Source: Pseudomonas sessilinigenes (GTDB taxonomy: Bacteria; Pseudomonadota; Gammaproteobacteria; Pseudomonadales; Pseudomonadaceae). From it: a stretch of 64,000 nt of DNA. The position numbers and the translations under genes are program-made. Shown here one piece after another: positions 1 to 9,077 of the stretch; the stretch's first letter is position 1, and every line of letters starts with the position of its first letter. Below the pieces are notes generated by a model, which was not told the DNA's origin, ran no database searches, and worked only from the letters and a program-made list of their open reading frames with translations. The stretch is from assembly GCF_003850565.1 (NCBI RefSeq), contig NZ_CP027706.1, positions 1,178,001 to 1,242,000 of the forward strand, given 5' to 3'.

Positions 1-1050
1 GCCAATGCCCCGGCGATGCAGGTGGCCCATCGCAGCCACGTGATCAACATGCTCGACGGCGCAGCCCTGCGTGCCGTGATCGAGGCGGAAAAGCCGCACT
101 TCATCGTGCCGGAAATCGAAGCCATCGCCACGGCGACCCTGGTGGAGCTGGAAGCCGAAGGCTTCACCGTGATTCCGACCGCCCGGGCCACCCAGCTGAC
201 CATGAACCGCGAAGGCATCCGGCGCCTGGCCGCTGAAGAGCTGGACCTGCCGACCTCGCCATACCACTTCGCCGATACCTTCGAGGACTACAGCAAGGCC
301 GTGCAGGACCTGGGTTTCCCGTGCGTGGTCAAGCCGGTAATGAGCTCCTCGGGCAAGGGCCAGAGCCTGCTGCGCAGCGCCGATGATGTGCAGAAGGCCT
401 GGGACTATGCCCAGGAAGGCGGTCGGGCCGGCAAGGGCCGGGTGATCATCGAGGGCTTCATCGACTTCGACTACGAAATCACCCTGCTGACCGTACGTCA
501 TGTGGGCGGCACCACGTTCTGCGCGCCCGTGGGCCATCGCCAGGAGAAGGGCGATTACCAGGAGTCCTGGCAGCCCCAGGCCATGAGCCCGAAGGCCCTG
601 GCCGAGTCCGAGCGGGTTGCCAAGGCCGTGACCGAGGCCCTGGGTGGGCGCGGGTTGTTCGGTGTGGAGCTGTTCATCAAGGGCGACCAGGTGTGGTTCA
701 GCGAAGTGTCGCCACGGCCCCATGACACTGGCCTGGTGACCCTGATCTCCCAGGACCTGTCGCAGTTCGCCCTGCACGCACGGGCCATCCTCGGCCTGCC
801 GATCCCGCTGATTCGTCAGTTCGGCCCCTCGGCCTCGGCGGTGATCCTGGTGGAGGGCAAGTCCACCCAAACCGCATTCGCCAACCTGGGCGTTGCCCTG
901 AGCGAGCCGGATACCGCGCTGCGCCTGTTCGGCAAGCCGGAAGTCAACGGTCAGCGGCGCATGGGCGTGGCCCTGGCTCGTGATGAGTCCATCGAAGCTG
1001 CCCGCGCCAAGGCAACCCGCGCCTCCCAGGCAGTCGTTGTAGAACTGTAA
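1..1050 (+). CDS. purT: Formate-dependent phosphoribosylglycinamide formyltransferase (GAR transformylase 2), 5' end cut off by window
   Basis: PurT uses formate and ATP to make formyl-GAR in de novo purine synthesis in the cytoplasm, as the folate-independent alternative to PurN. The reading frame is open from base 1, so the true start lies upstream; about 45 residues of the usual ~393 are missing. An ATP-grasp fold is visible: a [14 protein letters not shown] nucleotide-binding loop, then [24 protein letters not shown], which carries the metal/ATP ligands, and a PurT-type C-terminal domain. It ends just before a REP-like palindrome and converges on the transporter gene downstream. Identification is firm; only the N-terminus is unseen. 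Confidence 0.96.
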   Translation, partial: ANAPAMQVAHRSHVINMLDGAALRAVIEAEKPHFIVPEIEAIATATLVELEAEGFTVIPTARATQLTMNREGIRRLAAEELDLPTSPYHFADTFEDYSKAVQDLGFPCVVKPVMSSSGKGQSLLRSADDVQKAWDYAQEGGRAGKGRVIIEGFIDFDYEITLLTVRHVGGTTFCAPVGHRQEKGDYQESWQPQAMSPKALAESERVAKAVTEALGGRGLFGVELFIKGDQVWFSEVSPRPHDTGLVTLISQDLSQFALHARAILGLPIPLIRQFGPSASAVILVEGKSTQTAFANLGVALSEPDTALRLFGKPEVNGQRRMGVALARDESIEAARAKATRASQAVVVEL

Positions 1051-1053
1051 AAA

Positions 1054-1133
1054 CATCCGCGGGCAAGCCTCGCTCCTGCCAGGTTGCGCCGACCTGCAGG
1101 AGCGAGCGGTGATCCGACTTGCCCGCGATGATG
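1054..1133. repeat. REP-like inverted repeat between convergent genes
   Basis: The element has the Pseudomonas REP core GCGGGCAAGCCTCGCTCCTG at about 1059-1078, and an imperfect inverted copy (GCAGGAGCGAG then CTTGCCCGCGATG) ending near 1130. Such paired REPs sit between genes, often between convergent ends as here, and fold into long hairpins. A second relative lies at 44706-44787. Confidence 0.8.
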
Positions 1134-1138
1134 TCCCG

Positions 1139-2455
1139 TCAGCCGACCTGATTCAGGTCGTTGTTACGGGTTTCCTTCAGGCACAACACCGCGATCAGGC
1201 TCAGGATCGCCGCCCCCGAGACATATCCCCCGACCCAGCTCAAGCCGCCCATCGCCACCAGTTTCTGGGCGAAGAACGGAGCGGCCGAGGCGCCGACGAT
1301 TCCTCCCAGGTTGTAAGCCGCCGAAGCGCCGGTGTAGCGCACATGGGTGGGGAACAGTTCCGGCAGCAGGGCGCCCATCGGCGCGAAGGTCACCCCCATC
1401 AGGAACAGCTCGATGCACAGGAACAGCGCCACCCCGGCGGTGGAGCCCTGGGTCAGCAGCGGTTCCATGGCGAAGCCCGAGAGGATCGCCAGGATGCCGC
1501 CGACGACCAGCACGGGCTTGCGCCCGAAGCGATCGCTGGCCCAGGCCGCCAGGGGCGTAGCGGCAGCCATGAACAGTACGGCGAAGCACAGCAGGCCGAG
1601 GAAGGTTTCCCGGCTGTAGCCCAGGGTCGATACGCCGTAGCTCAGGGAAAACACTGTGGAGATATAGAACAGCGCGTAGCACACCACCATGGCGGCGGCG
1701 CCCAGCAGCACCGGCAGCCAGTATTGGCTGAAGAGCTCGATCAGTGGCAGCTTCACCCGCTCCTGGCGGGCCACGGCGTTGGCGAAGACCGGGGTTTCAT
1801 GCAGCTTGAGGCGCACATAGAGCCCGACCATCACCAGCGCCGCGCTGAGCAGGAACGGAATGCGCCAGCCCCAGGCCCGGAACTGCTGGTCGTCCAGGCC
1901 CATGGCCAGGCCCAGGAACAACCCGTTGGCGGCCAGGAAACCAATGGACGGCCCCAGTTGCGGGAACATGCCGAACCAGGCGCGCTTGCCAGGTGGGGCG
2001 TTTTCGGTAGCCAGCAGCGCCGCGCCGCCCCATTCGCCACCCAAGCCCAGGCCCTGGCCGAAGCGCAGCAGGCACAGCAGGATCGGGGCCCAGGCGCCGA
2101 TGCTGTCGTAGCCCGGCAGCACGCCGATCAGGGTGGTGCAGATGCCCATCAGCAGCAGCGAGGCCACCAGGGTCGACTTGCGGCCGATCCGGTCGCCGAA
2201 GTGGCCGAACAGTGCCGAGCCCAGGGGGCGGGCCAGGAAGGCGATACCGAAGGTGAGGAATGCCGAGAGCATCTGGGCGGTACCGGAGCTCTGGGGAAAG
2301 AACACCGGGCCAATCACCAGCGCGGCGGCGGTGGCGTAGACATAGAAGTCGTAGAACTCGATGGCGGTGCCGATGAAGCTGGCCGTGGCCACCCGGCTGG
2401 CGGAGTTGCCGGGATGGTCGGTCGCGCCGGTGCTGTAGGTCGTGCTGGTCGTCAT
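1139..2455 (-). CDS. MFS transporter, metabolite:H+ symporter (MHS) family
   Basis: A 438-residue inner-membrane transporter with about 12 hydrophobic segments. The first helix region contains GTAIEFYDFYVYATAAALVI, and the loop between helices 2 and 3 carries GDRIGRK, the signature of MHS-type organic acid or osmolyte/H+ symporters such as the citrate, shikimate and ProP families. The substrate cannot be told from sequence. The ATG at 2455 is preferred because AGGGAT lies 7 bases upstream; an in-frame ATG at 2476 is an alternative and would add seven residues. The 283 bases upstream (2456-2738) hold no convincing gene and presumably contain its promoter. Confidence 0.85.
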   Translation of the reverse strand: MTTSTTYSTGATDHPGNSASRVATASFIGTAIEFYDFYVYATAAALVIGPVFFPQSSGTAQMLSAFLTFGIAFLARPLGSALFGHFGDRIGRKSTLVASLLLMGICTTLIGVLPGYDSIGAWAPILLCLLRFGQGLGLGGEWGGAALLATENAPPGKRAWFGMFPQLGPSIGFLAANGLFLGLAMGLDDQQFRAWGWRIPFLLSAALVMVGLYVRLKLHETPVFANAVARQERVKLPLIELFSQYWLPVLLGAAAMVVCYALFYISTVFSLSYGVSTLGYSRETFLGLLCFAVLFMAAATPLAAWASDRFGRKPVLVVGGILAILSGFAMEPLLTQGSTAGVALFLCIELFLMGVTFAPMGALLPELFPTHVRYTGASAAYNLGGIVGASAAPFFAQKLVAMGGLSWVGGYVSGAAILSLIAVLCLKETRNNDLNQVG

Positions 2456-2738
2456 GCGGATATCCCTGACAGTCATTGCTCCAGTGGAGCGAATTATTAT
2501 GGTCGAGCACCCAGGGATGTGGGTTTGGTGCGGGCGTGCTCGGGATGGGAGCGACGTCGAACGGTATGCGGGTATGTGCAGGATCTCGCAGGGTGCGGGT
2601 AGCACGCGGGGCTGCGGGGCTTGGGTAAGCGTTGCGATTATAGAAAGGCTGCTAACGATCCAACAAGGACTTGTCGCGGGTGTTTCCGGCTGGATAGGCC
2701 TGCCCTGAAGGCGGGCTCGGTGGCGCTTGGTGCAGTGG

Positions 2739-3968
2739 TCAGCGGATGGAGGGAACGCTGCTGGTGTGCCAGATCAGTACCCGGCTGACACGGTTTTCCT
2801 CGGTCTCGAGGATTTCCAGGCGGTAGCGGCCGATCTTCAGGCACACGGCGCTGTCGGGAATGGTTTCCAGGGCTTCGGTGACCAGGCCGTTGAGGGTCTT
2901 GGGGCCATCGCTGGGCAGGTGCCAGCCCAGGCTCTTGTTCAGCTCACGGATCGAGGCGGCGCCCTCCACCACATAGCGGCCATCGGCCTGGGGGTGGATG
3001 TGCGGGTTGTCGAGGCTGTGCTCGCTTTCGAATTCGCCGACGATCTCTTCCAGGATGTCTTCCAGGGTCACGATGCCCTGCACTTCGCCGTATTCGTCCA
3101 CCACCATGCCCAGGCGTCGCTGCTGCTTGTGGAAGTTGAGCAGCTGCAATTGCAGCGGGGTGCTTTCGGGAACGAAATAGGGTTCGTGGCAGGCCGCCAG
3201 CAGCGCTTCCTTGGTCAGGCTGGCGTCGGGCAGCAAGTGGCGGATCTGGCGGGTATTGAGCACCGCCTCGACCTGGTTGATATCGCTGTGGAACACCGGC
3301 AGGCGGGTACGCCGGTTCAGGCGCAGCTGGGTGATGATCTGCTCGATCGGCTCGTCCAGGTTGATGCCGTCGACTTCGCTGCGGGGCACCAGGATGTCGT
3401 TGACGGTGATGTTGTCCAAGGCGTGGATGCCGGGCAGTGCGTGCTGTTCCTGGGGAGCCGGCTCGTCGTCCAGCAGGGCGGGGTCGTCATCGCTGTGCTT
3501 GACCACACTGGCCTTGCTGGCGAAGGGACGCAGCAGCAGTTGGCCAATGGCGTCGAGCAGCCAGGCCAGGGGGTAGACGAACTTCATGGGGATGGCGAGC
3601 AGGCCGTTGCCGAAGCTCAGGGTGCCCTCCGGATAGCGCACGGCCACGGCTCGCGGCAGGTACTCGGCCAATACCAGCAGGCCGCAGGTGCTGGCCAGGC
3701 AGGCTAGCCACGGGCCGTTCTCTGTCCAGTAAAACAGGGCCAGCAAGGTACTGATGATGACCGCCAGCACCCGGCACAGGGTGTTGCACAGGATCAGGCT
3801 TTCCTTGGGGAAGGCCAGTCGGGCTGCTGCTTTGTCACCCGAGCGCGAGCTGCTGCGCAGGGCCAGCAGGTGCAGCTGGGCGGCATCGATGGCGGTGAAC
3901 AGTCCCGACCAGACGATCAGCAGGGCGATTACTGCGAGCATCGGGCCGGTGGGCAGGGAGTCGGTCAT
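2739..3968 (-). CDS. CNNM/HlyC-CorC family membrane protein with CBS pair (YfjD-like)
   Basis: A 409-residue protein with an N-terminal CNNM transmembrane domain (roughly residues 1-150, several hydrophobic segments), a tandem CBS pair (about 185-310, with TRLPVFHSDINQVEAVLN and GMVVDEYGEVQGIVTLEDIL) and a C-terminal CorC_HlyC domain. The family is linked to Mg2+/Co2+ efflux or homeostasis; no transport substrate is proven from sequence. The start is only 9 bases after the stop of the ypjD-like gene, so the two are probably co-transcribed and translationally coupled. The same pair sits beside ffh in Escherichia coli (ypjD-yfjD), which supports orthology. Confidence 0.9.
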   Translation of the reverse strand: MTDSLPTGPMLAVIALLIVWSGLFTAIDAAQLHLLALRSSSRSGDKAAARLAFPKESLILCNTLCRVLAVIISTLLALFYWTENGPWLACLASTCGLLVLAEYLPRAVAVRYPEGTLSFGNGLLAIPMKFVYPLAWLLDAIGQLLLRPFASKASVVKHSDDDPALLDDEPAPQEQHALPGIHALDNITVNDILVPRSEVDGINLDEPIEQIITQLRLNRRTRLPVFHSDINQVEAVLNTRQIRHLLPDASLTKEALLAACHEPYFVPESTPLQLQLLNFHKQQRRLGMVVDEYGEVQGIVTLEDILEEIVGEFESEHSLDNPHIHPQADGRYVVEGAASIRELNKSLGWHLPSDGPKTLNGLVTEALETIPDSAVCLKIGRYRLEILETEENRVSRVLIWHTSSVPSIR

Positions 3969-3977
3969 GGCCGGTGG

Positions 3978-4790
3978 TCAGATATGCAGGATGTATTCGC
4001 GGACCAGCTTGCTGCCGAAGTACGCCAGCATCAGCAGGCAGAAGCCGGCCAGGGTCCAGCGGATCGCCTTGTGCCCGCGCCAGCCCAGGCGGGTGCGACC
4101 CCAGAGCAATACGCTGAACACCACCCAGGCCAGGCAGGCGAGCAAGGTCTTGTGGACCAGGTGCTGGGCGAACAGGTTTTCGACGAACAGCCAGCCGGAT
4201 ATCAGTGATAGCGACAGCAGGGTCCACCCGGCCCAGAGGAAACCGAACAGCAGGCTCTCCATGGTCTGCAGGGGAGGGAAATTCTTGATCAGCCCGGAAG
4301 GGTGCTTGTTCTTCAGTTGATGGTCCTGTACCAGCAGGAGCAAGGCCTGGAACACCGCGATGGTGAACATGCCGTAGGCCAGAATCGAGAGCAGGATATG
4401 GGCCAGGATGCCCGGTTCTTCGTCGATCACCGGTACTGTGCCGGTCGGTACGAACTGCGCCAGCAGGGCTGTCAGGGCGCCCAGGGGGAACAGCAGTACC
4501 AGCAGGTTCTCCACGGGAATCCGCCAGCAGGCCAGCAAGGTCAGGGCAATGACGGCAGCGGCGATCAGGCTGGCAGCGCTGAAGAAGTCCAGGCCCAGGC
4601 CGACCGGGGTCAGCAAGTGGGTCAGCAGGCTGACGCCATGGGCCACCAGGGCCAGGACGCCAAGCGTAACCAGCAGGCGCTTGTTCGCCTTGGCGCCTGT
4701 GGCCAGGCGGGAGCCTTGATAGAGGGTCGCAGCGGCATAAAGGATGGCGGCGGCGAGGGTGGGTAGCAAGCTGGGTGACAAGGGGAGCAT
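3978..4790 (-). CDS. ypjD: Inner membrane protein YpjD, cytochrome c assembly (CcsA-like) family
   Basis: A 270-residue protein with about eight hydrophobic helices and the tryptophan-containing segments typical of the CcsA/CcmC-like cytochrome c assembly superfamily. E. coli YpjD has a similar length (about 263 residues) and the same place next to ffh. The start at 4790 (MLPLSPSLLP) is chosen because it begins just before the first membrane helix; an upstream in-frame ATG at 4883 would add an Arg/Ser-rich leader overlapping the ffh promoter. A heme-handling role is family inference only. Confidence 0.85.
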   Translation of the reverse strand: MLPLSPSLLPTLAAAILYAAATLYQGSRLATGAKANKRLLVTLGVLALVAHGVSLLTHLLTPVGLGLDFFSAASLIAAAVIALTLLACWRIPVENLLVLLFPLGALTALLAQFVPTGTVPVIDEEPGILAHILLSILAYGMFTIAVFQALLLLVQDHQLKNKHPSGLIKNFPPLQTMESLLFGFLWAGWTLLSLSLISGWLFVENLFAQHLVHKTLLACLAWVVFSVLLWGRTRLGWRGHKAIRWTLAGFCLLMLAYFGSKLVREYILHI

Positions 4791-4896
4791 AAATCCTGTT
4801 AGGCAAGCCCGAAAGTCGTTGAGTTTGGCATAGAACCCAGAGCCCTGAAAGACCACGCGAGCAGACGGCGAGGTGTGCGCCACGCACAGTCTTCGC

Positions 4897-4902
4897 TATA
4901 AT
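4897..4902 (+). promoter_or_regulatory. Probable -10 element of the ffh promoter
   Basis: A perfect TATAAT lies about 100 bases before the ffh start codon, in the divergent region between ypjD and ffh. No good TTGACA-like -35 is seen 17 bases upstream, so the assignment rests mainly on the -10 and its position. Confidence 0.55.
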
Positions 4903-4998
4903 CCGCGACCTGCCCACGCCGCGGGCTCATCGAGCACCTGTTTATCACGCTCTGGGCCGCCATTACCCCGGTCTACCCTGGGCCTGAAAGGATCGAGC

Positions 4999-6375
4999 AT
5001 GTTTGAAAACCTAACCGAACGTCTCTCGCAGACGCTGCGCCATGTCACCGGCAAGGCCAAGCTGACCGAGGACAACATCAAAGACACCCTGCGCGAAGTG
5101 CGCATGGCGTTGCTCGAGGCCGACGTCGCCCTGCCGGTGGTCAAGGATTTCGTCAGCTCGGTGAAGGAGCGTGCGGTCGGCACTGAAGTGTCGCGCAGCC
5201 TGACCCCGGGCCAGGCCTTCGTGAAGATCGTCCAGGCCGAGCTGGAAAGCCTGATGGGCGCAGCCAACGAAGACCTGAACCTCAGCGCGGTGCCTCCAGC
5301 GGTGGTGCTGATGGCCGGTCTGCAGGGTGCGGGTAAGACCACGACTGCCGGCAAGCTGGCGCGCTTCCTTAAAGAGCGCAAGAAAAAGAGCGTGATGGTG
5401 GTGTCCGCGGACATCTACCGTCCTGCGGCGATCAAGCAGCTGGAAACCCTGGCCAACGATATCGGCGTGACCTTCTTTCCGTCGGACCTGAGTCAGAAGC
5501 CGGTCGCTATCGCTGAAGCAGCTATAAAGGAAGCCAAGCTCAAGTTCATCGACGTGGTGATCGTCGATACCGCCGGTCGCCTGCACGTCGACAGCGAGAT
5601 GATGGACGAGATCCAGGCGCTGCACGCGGCCATCAAGCCGGTGGAAACCCTGTTCGTGGTCGACGCGATGACCGGCCAGGACGCGGCCAATACCGCCAAG
5701 GCCTTTGGCGATGCGCTGCCGCTGACCGGCGTGATCCTGACCAAGGTCGACGGTGATGCCCGGGGCGGTGCCGCACTGTCGGTGCGGGCCATTACTGGCA
5801 AGCCGATCAAGTTCATCGGCATGGGCGAGAAGACCGAGGCCCTGGATCCTTTCCACCCTGAGCGTGTCGCCTCGCGGATCCTGGGCATGGGCGACGTGCT
5901 CAGCCTGATCGAGCAGGCCGAGCAGACCCTCGATAAGGAAAAGGCCGACAAGCTGGCCAAGAAGCTGAAGAAGGGCAAGGGCTTCGACCTCGAGGACTTC
6001 CGCGACCAGCTGCAACAGATGAAGAACATGGGCGGTCTGGGTGGCCTGATGGACAAGCTGCCGAATATCGGTGGGGTCAACCTGTCCCAGATGGGTAACG
6101 CCCAGAACGCTGCGGAAAAGCAGTTCAAGCAGATGGAAGCCATCATCAATTCCATGACTCCGGCCGAGCGTCGCGATCCCGAGATGATCAGCGGTTCGCG
6201 CAAGCGCCGGATCGCCATGGGCTCCGGTACCCAGGTGCAGGACATCGGCCGCTTGATCAAGCAGCACAAGCAGATGCAGAAGATGATGAAGAAGTTCTCC
6301 GCCAAGGGCGGGATGGCCAAGATGATGCGCGGCATGGGCGGTATGTTGCCCGGCGGCGGTATGCCGAAGATCTGA
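4999..6375 (+). CDS. ffh: Signal recognition particle protein Ffh (SRP54)
   Basis: Ffh binds 4.5S RNA and signal sequences of nascent membrane proteins and delivers ribosomes to FtsY. The 458-residue protein shows the N domain (1-90), the GTPase G domain with P-loop GLQGAGKTTT, then DTAGRLHVD and TKVDGDARGG, and the methionine-rich M domain at the C-terminus (MQKMMKKFSAKGGMAKMMRG). The start at 4999 (MFENLTERLS) matches the family and has an AAGGAT ribosome-binding site; the frame is open further upstream but that part is not SRP-like. A rho-independent terminator follows. Confidence 0.98.
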   Translation: MFENLTERLSQTLRHVTGKAKLTEDNIKDTLREVRMALLEADVALPVVKDFVSSVKERAVGTEVSRSLTPGQAFVKIVQAELESLMGAANEDLNLSAVPPAVVLMAGLQGAGKTTTAGKLARFLKERKKKSVMVVSADIYRPAAIKQLETLANDIGVTFFPSDLSQKPVAIAEAAIKEAKLKFIDVVIVDTAGRLHVDSEMMDEIQALHAAIKPVETLFVVDAMTGQDAANTAKAFGDALPLTGVILTKVDGDARGGAALSVRAITGKPIKFIGMGEKTEALDPFHPERVASRILGMGDVLSLIEQAEQTLDKEKADKLAKKLKKGKGFDLEDFRDQLQQMKNMGGLGGLMDKLPNIGGVNLSQMGNAQNAAEKQFKQMEAIINSMTPAERRDPEMISGSRKRRIAMGSGTQVQDIGRLIKQHKQMQKMMKKFSAKGGMAKMMRGMGGMLPGGGMPKI

Positions 6376-6381
6376 GAATCC

Positions 6382-6409
6382 GCGCCGGCCATCATGCCGG
6401 CGCTCTTTT
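6382..6409 (+). terminator. Rho-independent terminator after ffh
   Basis: Perfect 8-bp stem GCGCCGGC / GCCGGCGC with a 6-base loop, followed by TCTTTT, seven bases after the ffh stop. Confidence 0.85.
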
Positions 6410-6524
6410 CCACGGGGACGTGGAAGCGGGCAGGCCTCCGATAGAAGCCTGTCCTTCCTGCTGCCGCTTGCGGCAGCTCCATGGCGAATCTGGATGGCAG
6501 CCGACGGGCGCCGGAAAAAGTCAT

Positions 6525-6552
6525 TTGCAAAAGTCCGGATATTCCTTAGAAT
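6525..6552 (+). promoter_or_regulatory. Sigma-70-type promoter for rpsP-rimM-trmD-rplS
   Basis: TTGCAA (6525-6530), a 16-base spacer and TAGAAT (6547-6552) lie about 70 bases before the rpsP start, just past the ffh terminator. Confidence 0.65.
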
Positions 6553-6624
6553 ATGCGGCCTTTCGGGCACCCATGCCCGCTGTGCATTTAGATTTGCAGC
6601 ACCGACTACAGGAACGATGTTCAC

Positions 6625-6876
6625 ATGCTAACAATCCGTCTTGCCCTTGGCGGCTCCAAAAAGCGCCCGTTTTACCACCTGACTGTGACCGACAGCCGTA
6701 ACCCACGCGACGGTTCGCACAAAGAACAAGTTGGCTTCTTCAACCCGATCGCTCGTGGTCAAGAAGTTCGCCTGTCCGTGAACCAAGAGCGCGTAGCCTA
6801 CTGGCTGAGCGTTGGTGCACAGCCATCTGAGCGTGTTGCTCAGCTGCTGAAGGAATCGGCTAAGGCTGCAGCCTGA
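6625..6876 (+). CDS. rpsP: 30S ribosomal protein S16
   Basis: An 83-residue protein beginning [19 protein letters not shown], the conserved S16 N-terminus, and of the usual S16 length. It is part of the small subunit and is needed for 30S assembly. It is the first gene of the conserved operon rpsP-rimM-trmD-rplS, and rimM starts 4 bases after its stop. Confidence 0.98.
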   Translation: MLTIRLALGGSKKRPFYHLTVTDSRNPRDGSHKEQVGFFNPIARGQEVRLSVNQERVAYWLSVGAQPSERVAQLLKESAKAAA

Positions 6877-6880
6877 ACCT

Positions 6881-7417
6881 ATGAACGCGACGCCAGCCCC
6901 TGCTGATGATTTGATCGTTGTCGGCAAAATTTATTCTGTTCATGGCGTTCGCGGCGAAGTGAAGGTCTTTTCCTTTACTGATCCGATTAAAAACCTGTTG
7001 CAGTACAAGGCCTGGACGCTCAAGCGCGAAGGCAGTGTGAAGCAGGTTGAGCTGGTCAGCGGACGAGGGAACGATAAGTTCCTGGTCGCAAAGCTCAAGG
7101 GTCTTGATGATCGCGAAGAAGCACGTCTTCTGGCCGGTTACGAGATCTGCGTGCCGCGCAACCAATTCCCCGAACTGACCGACGGCGAGTACTACTGGTA
7201 CCAGCTGCAAGGTCTCAAGGTCATCGACACCCTCGGGCAATTGCTCGGGCAGATCGATCACCTGCTGGAGACCGGCTCGAACGATGTAATGGTGGTCAAG
7301 CCTTGCGCTGGCAGCCTGGATGATCGCGAACGCCTGTTGCCCTATACCGAGCAATGCGTGTTGGCTGTCGACTTGGTCGCGGGCGAGATGAAGGTGGATT
7401 GGGACGCGGATTTCTAA
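6881..7417 (+). CDS. rimM: Ribosome maturation factor RimM
   Basis: A 178-residue protein with the N-terminal RimM beta-barrel ([20 protein letters not shown]) and a C-terminal PRC-barrel ([15 protein letters not shown]...[13 protein letters not shown]). RimM binds S19 and helps mature the 30S head. It starts 4 bases after rpsP, and trmD starts 2 bases after its stop, which points to translational coupling through the operon. Confidence 0.97.
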   Translation: MNATPAPADDLIVVGKIYSVHGVRGEVKVFSFTDPIKNLLQYKAWTLKREGSVKQVELVSGRGNDKFLVAKLKGLDDREEARLLAGYEICVPRNQFPELTDGEYYWYQLQGLKVIDTLGQLLGQIDHLLETGSNDVMVVKPCAGSLDDRERLLPYTEQCVLAVDLVAGEMKVDWDADF

Positions 7418-7419
7418 GC

Positions 7420-8172
7420 GTGGCTAACTTGCGCGTAGAAGTGATCAGTCTGTTTCCCGAGATGTTTTCCGCCATCAGCGAATACGGCATAACCAGCCGC
7501 GCGGTGAAACAAGGGCTGTTGCAGCTCACCTGTTGGAATCCGCGAGACTACACCACGGATCGACATCACACTGTGGACGATCGCCCATTTGGCGGTGGAC
7601 CGGGCATGGTGATGAAGATCAAGCCCCTGGAGGATGCACTGGTTCAGGCCAGGAGCGCAGCCGGGGAGGGCGCGAAGGTGATTTACCTGTCGCCCCAAGG
7701 CCGTCAACTGAATCAGTCGGCGGTACGCGAGTTGGCGAATGAGGATGCATTGATCCTGATTGCTGGTCGTTATGAAGGCATCGACGAACGCTTTATAGAA
7801 GCCCATGTCGATGAAGAGTGGTCGATTGGTGACTATGTACTGTCTGGGGGCGAGCTTCCGGCAATGGTCCTGATCGATGCGGTTACACGGCTGCTGCCCG
7901 GAGCTTTAGGGCATGTGGACTCCGCGGAGGAAGACTCCTTCACGGATGGTCTGCTGGATTGCCCGCACTACACCCGACCTGAGGTGTATGCGGATCAGCG
8001 TGTTCCCGACGTGTTGCTAAGTGGCAATCATGCACATATCCGGCGTTGGCGTTTGCAGCAGTCCCTTGGTAGGACCTACGAACGACGCGCTGATCTTCTG
8101 GAAAGACGCTCGCTTTCTGGAGAAGAGAAGAAGCTGCTCGAGGAATATCTCCGCGAGCGGGACGATAGTTAA
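7420..8172 (+). CDS. trmD: tRNA (guanine-N1-)-methyltransferase TrmD, GTG start
   Basis: TrmD makes m1G37 next to the anticodon from S-adenosylmethionine and prevents +1 frameshifting. The 250-residue protein contains the trefoil-knot SAM site ([38 protein letters not shown]). The GTG at 7420 is chosen because it gives the usual length and the [17 protein letters not shown]-terminus; the frame is open upstream into rimM, but an ATG at 7354 would overlap rimM and add a non-homologous leader. Confidence 0.96.
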   Translation: MANLRVEVISLFPEMFSAISEYGITSRAVKQGLLQLTCWNPRDYTTDRHHTVDDRPFGGGPGMVMKIKPLEDALVQARSAAGEGAKVIYLSPQGRQLNQSAVRELANEDALILIAGRYEGIDERFIEAHVDEEWSIGDYVLSGGELPAMVLIDAVTRLLPGALGHVDSAEEDSFTDGLLDCPHYTRPEVYADQRVPDVLLSGNHAHIRRWRLQQSLGRTYERRADLLERRSLSGEEKKLLEEYLRERDDS

Positions 8173-8217
8173 CAACGTATCGATGGTAGATCCGACGATT
8201 TACCTTAGGAGCACAGC

Positions 8218-8568
8218 ATGACCAACAAAATCATCCTTGCACTCGAAGCAGAGCAGATGACCAAAGAGATCCCAGCCTTTGCCCCGGGCGACACCATTGT
8301 CGTTCAGGTGAAAGTGAAGGAAGGTGATCGTTCCCGTCTGCAGGCGTTCGAAGGCGTAGTTATCGCCAAGCGCAACCGCGGTGTGAACAGCGCGTTCACC
8401 GTACGTAAAATCTCCAACGGCGTTGGCGTAGAGCGTACTTTCCAGACCTACAGCCCGCAGATCGACAGCATGGCTGTCAAGCGTCGCGGTGACGTGCGTA
8501 AAGCCAAGCTGTACTACCTGCGCGACCTGTCGGGTAAAGCAGCTCGCATCAAGGAAAAACTGGCCTGA
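8218..8568 (+). CDS. rplS: 50S ribosomal protein L19
   Basis: A 116-residue protein with the conserved L19 features: [38 protein letters not shown] and the basic C-terminus. L19 lies at the 30S-50S interface. It is the last gene of the rpsP operon, preceded by a TAGGAG ribosome-binding site and followed by a strong terminator. Confidence 0.98.
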   Translation: MTNKIILALEAEQMTKEIPAFAPGDTIVVQVKVKEGDRSRLQAFEGVVIAKRNRGVNSAFTVRKISNGVGVERTFQTYSPQIDSMAVKRRGDVRKAKLYYLRDLSGKAARIKEKLA

Positions 8569-8586
8569 GTCCAGCTTCCGATGCAG

Positions 8587-8614
8587 AAAAAAGCAGCCTA
8601 CGGGCTGCTTTTTT
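8587..8614 (+). terminator. Rho-independent terminator after rplS
   Basis: A-tract, GCAGCC stem, TACG loop, GGCTGC and T-tract form a 12-bp symmetrical hairpin with U-run on either strand. Confidence 0.9.
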
Positions 8615-8659
8615 GTTGCCCGTCATTTATTTCTCCCCAGTGTTTCAGGCAGTAGATCC

Positions 8660-9073
8660 ATGTCCCCTCGCGAGCAAGAAATCCAACGCCGTACCGAGCT
8701 GTCGGTCACCCGCGTGACCAAGGCGGTATTCCCCTCCACCACCAACCATCACAACACCCTGTTCGGCGGCACTGCCCTGGCCTGGATGGATGAGGTTTCG
8801 TTTATCGCCGCCACGCGTTTTTGCCGGCTACCGCTGGTAACGGTGTCCACCGACCGCATCGACTTCAATCATCCGATCGCTGCGGGCTCCATCGTCGAGT
8901 TGGTTGGGCGGGTGGTGAAGGTGGGCAATACCAGCCTCAAGGTCGAGGTCGAGGTGTTCGTCGAGAGCATGAGTTGCGATGGTCGCGAGAAGGCCATCCA
9001 TGGCCTGTTCAGCTTTGTTGCCATCGACGATGACAAACGCCCGGTTCCAGTGCTGCCGGGCTTCGCGGCGTAG
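8660..9073 (+). CDS. Acyl-CoA thioesterase (hotdog fold, YciA/BFIT type)
   Basis: A 137-residue single hotdog domain. The block HHNTLFGGTALAWMDEVSFIAA holds the family's conserved N/G and Asp region, followed by DRIDFNHPIAAGSIVELVGRV. Such enzymes hydrolyse acyl-CoA to free acid and CoA. The start at 8660 (MSPREQEIQRR) lies after the rplS terminator; the frame is open upstream into rplS but that part is not thioesterase-like. Its substrate range is unknown. Confidence 0.88.
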   Translation: MSPREQEIQRRTELSVTRVTKAVFPSTTNHHNTLFGGTALAWMDEVSFIAATRFCRLPLVTVSTDRIDFNHPIAAGSIVELVGRVVKVGNTSLKVEVEVFVESMSCDGREKAIHGLFSFVAIDDDKRPVPVLPGFAA

Positions 9074-9077
9074 ATCG

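Noticed and set aside
1109..2602. Long plus-strand frame opposite the MFS transporter (497 codons)
   Set aside because: Gln/His/Arg-rich with no domain pattern. It is the antisense shadow of the transporter gene, which has clear TM helices and GDRIGRK.
3754..4320. 188-codon plus-strand frame opposite the CorC-like and YpjD genes
   Set aside because: Basic, Ser/Arg-rich shadow frame spanning two real genes on the other strand.
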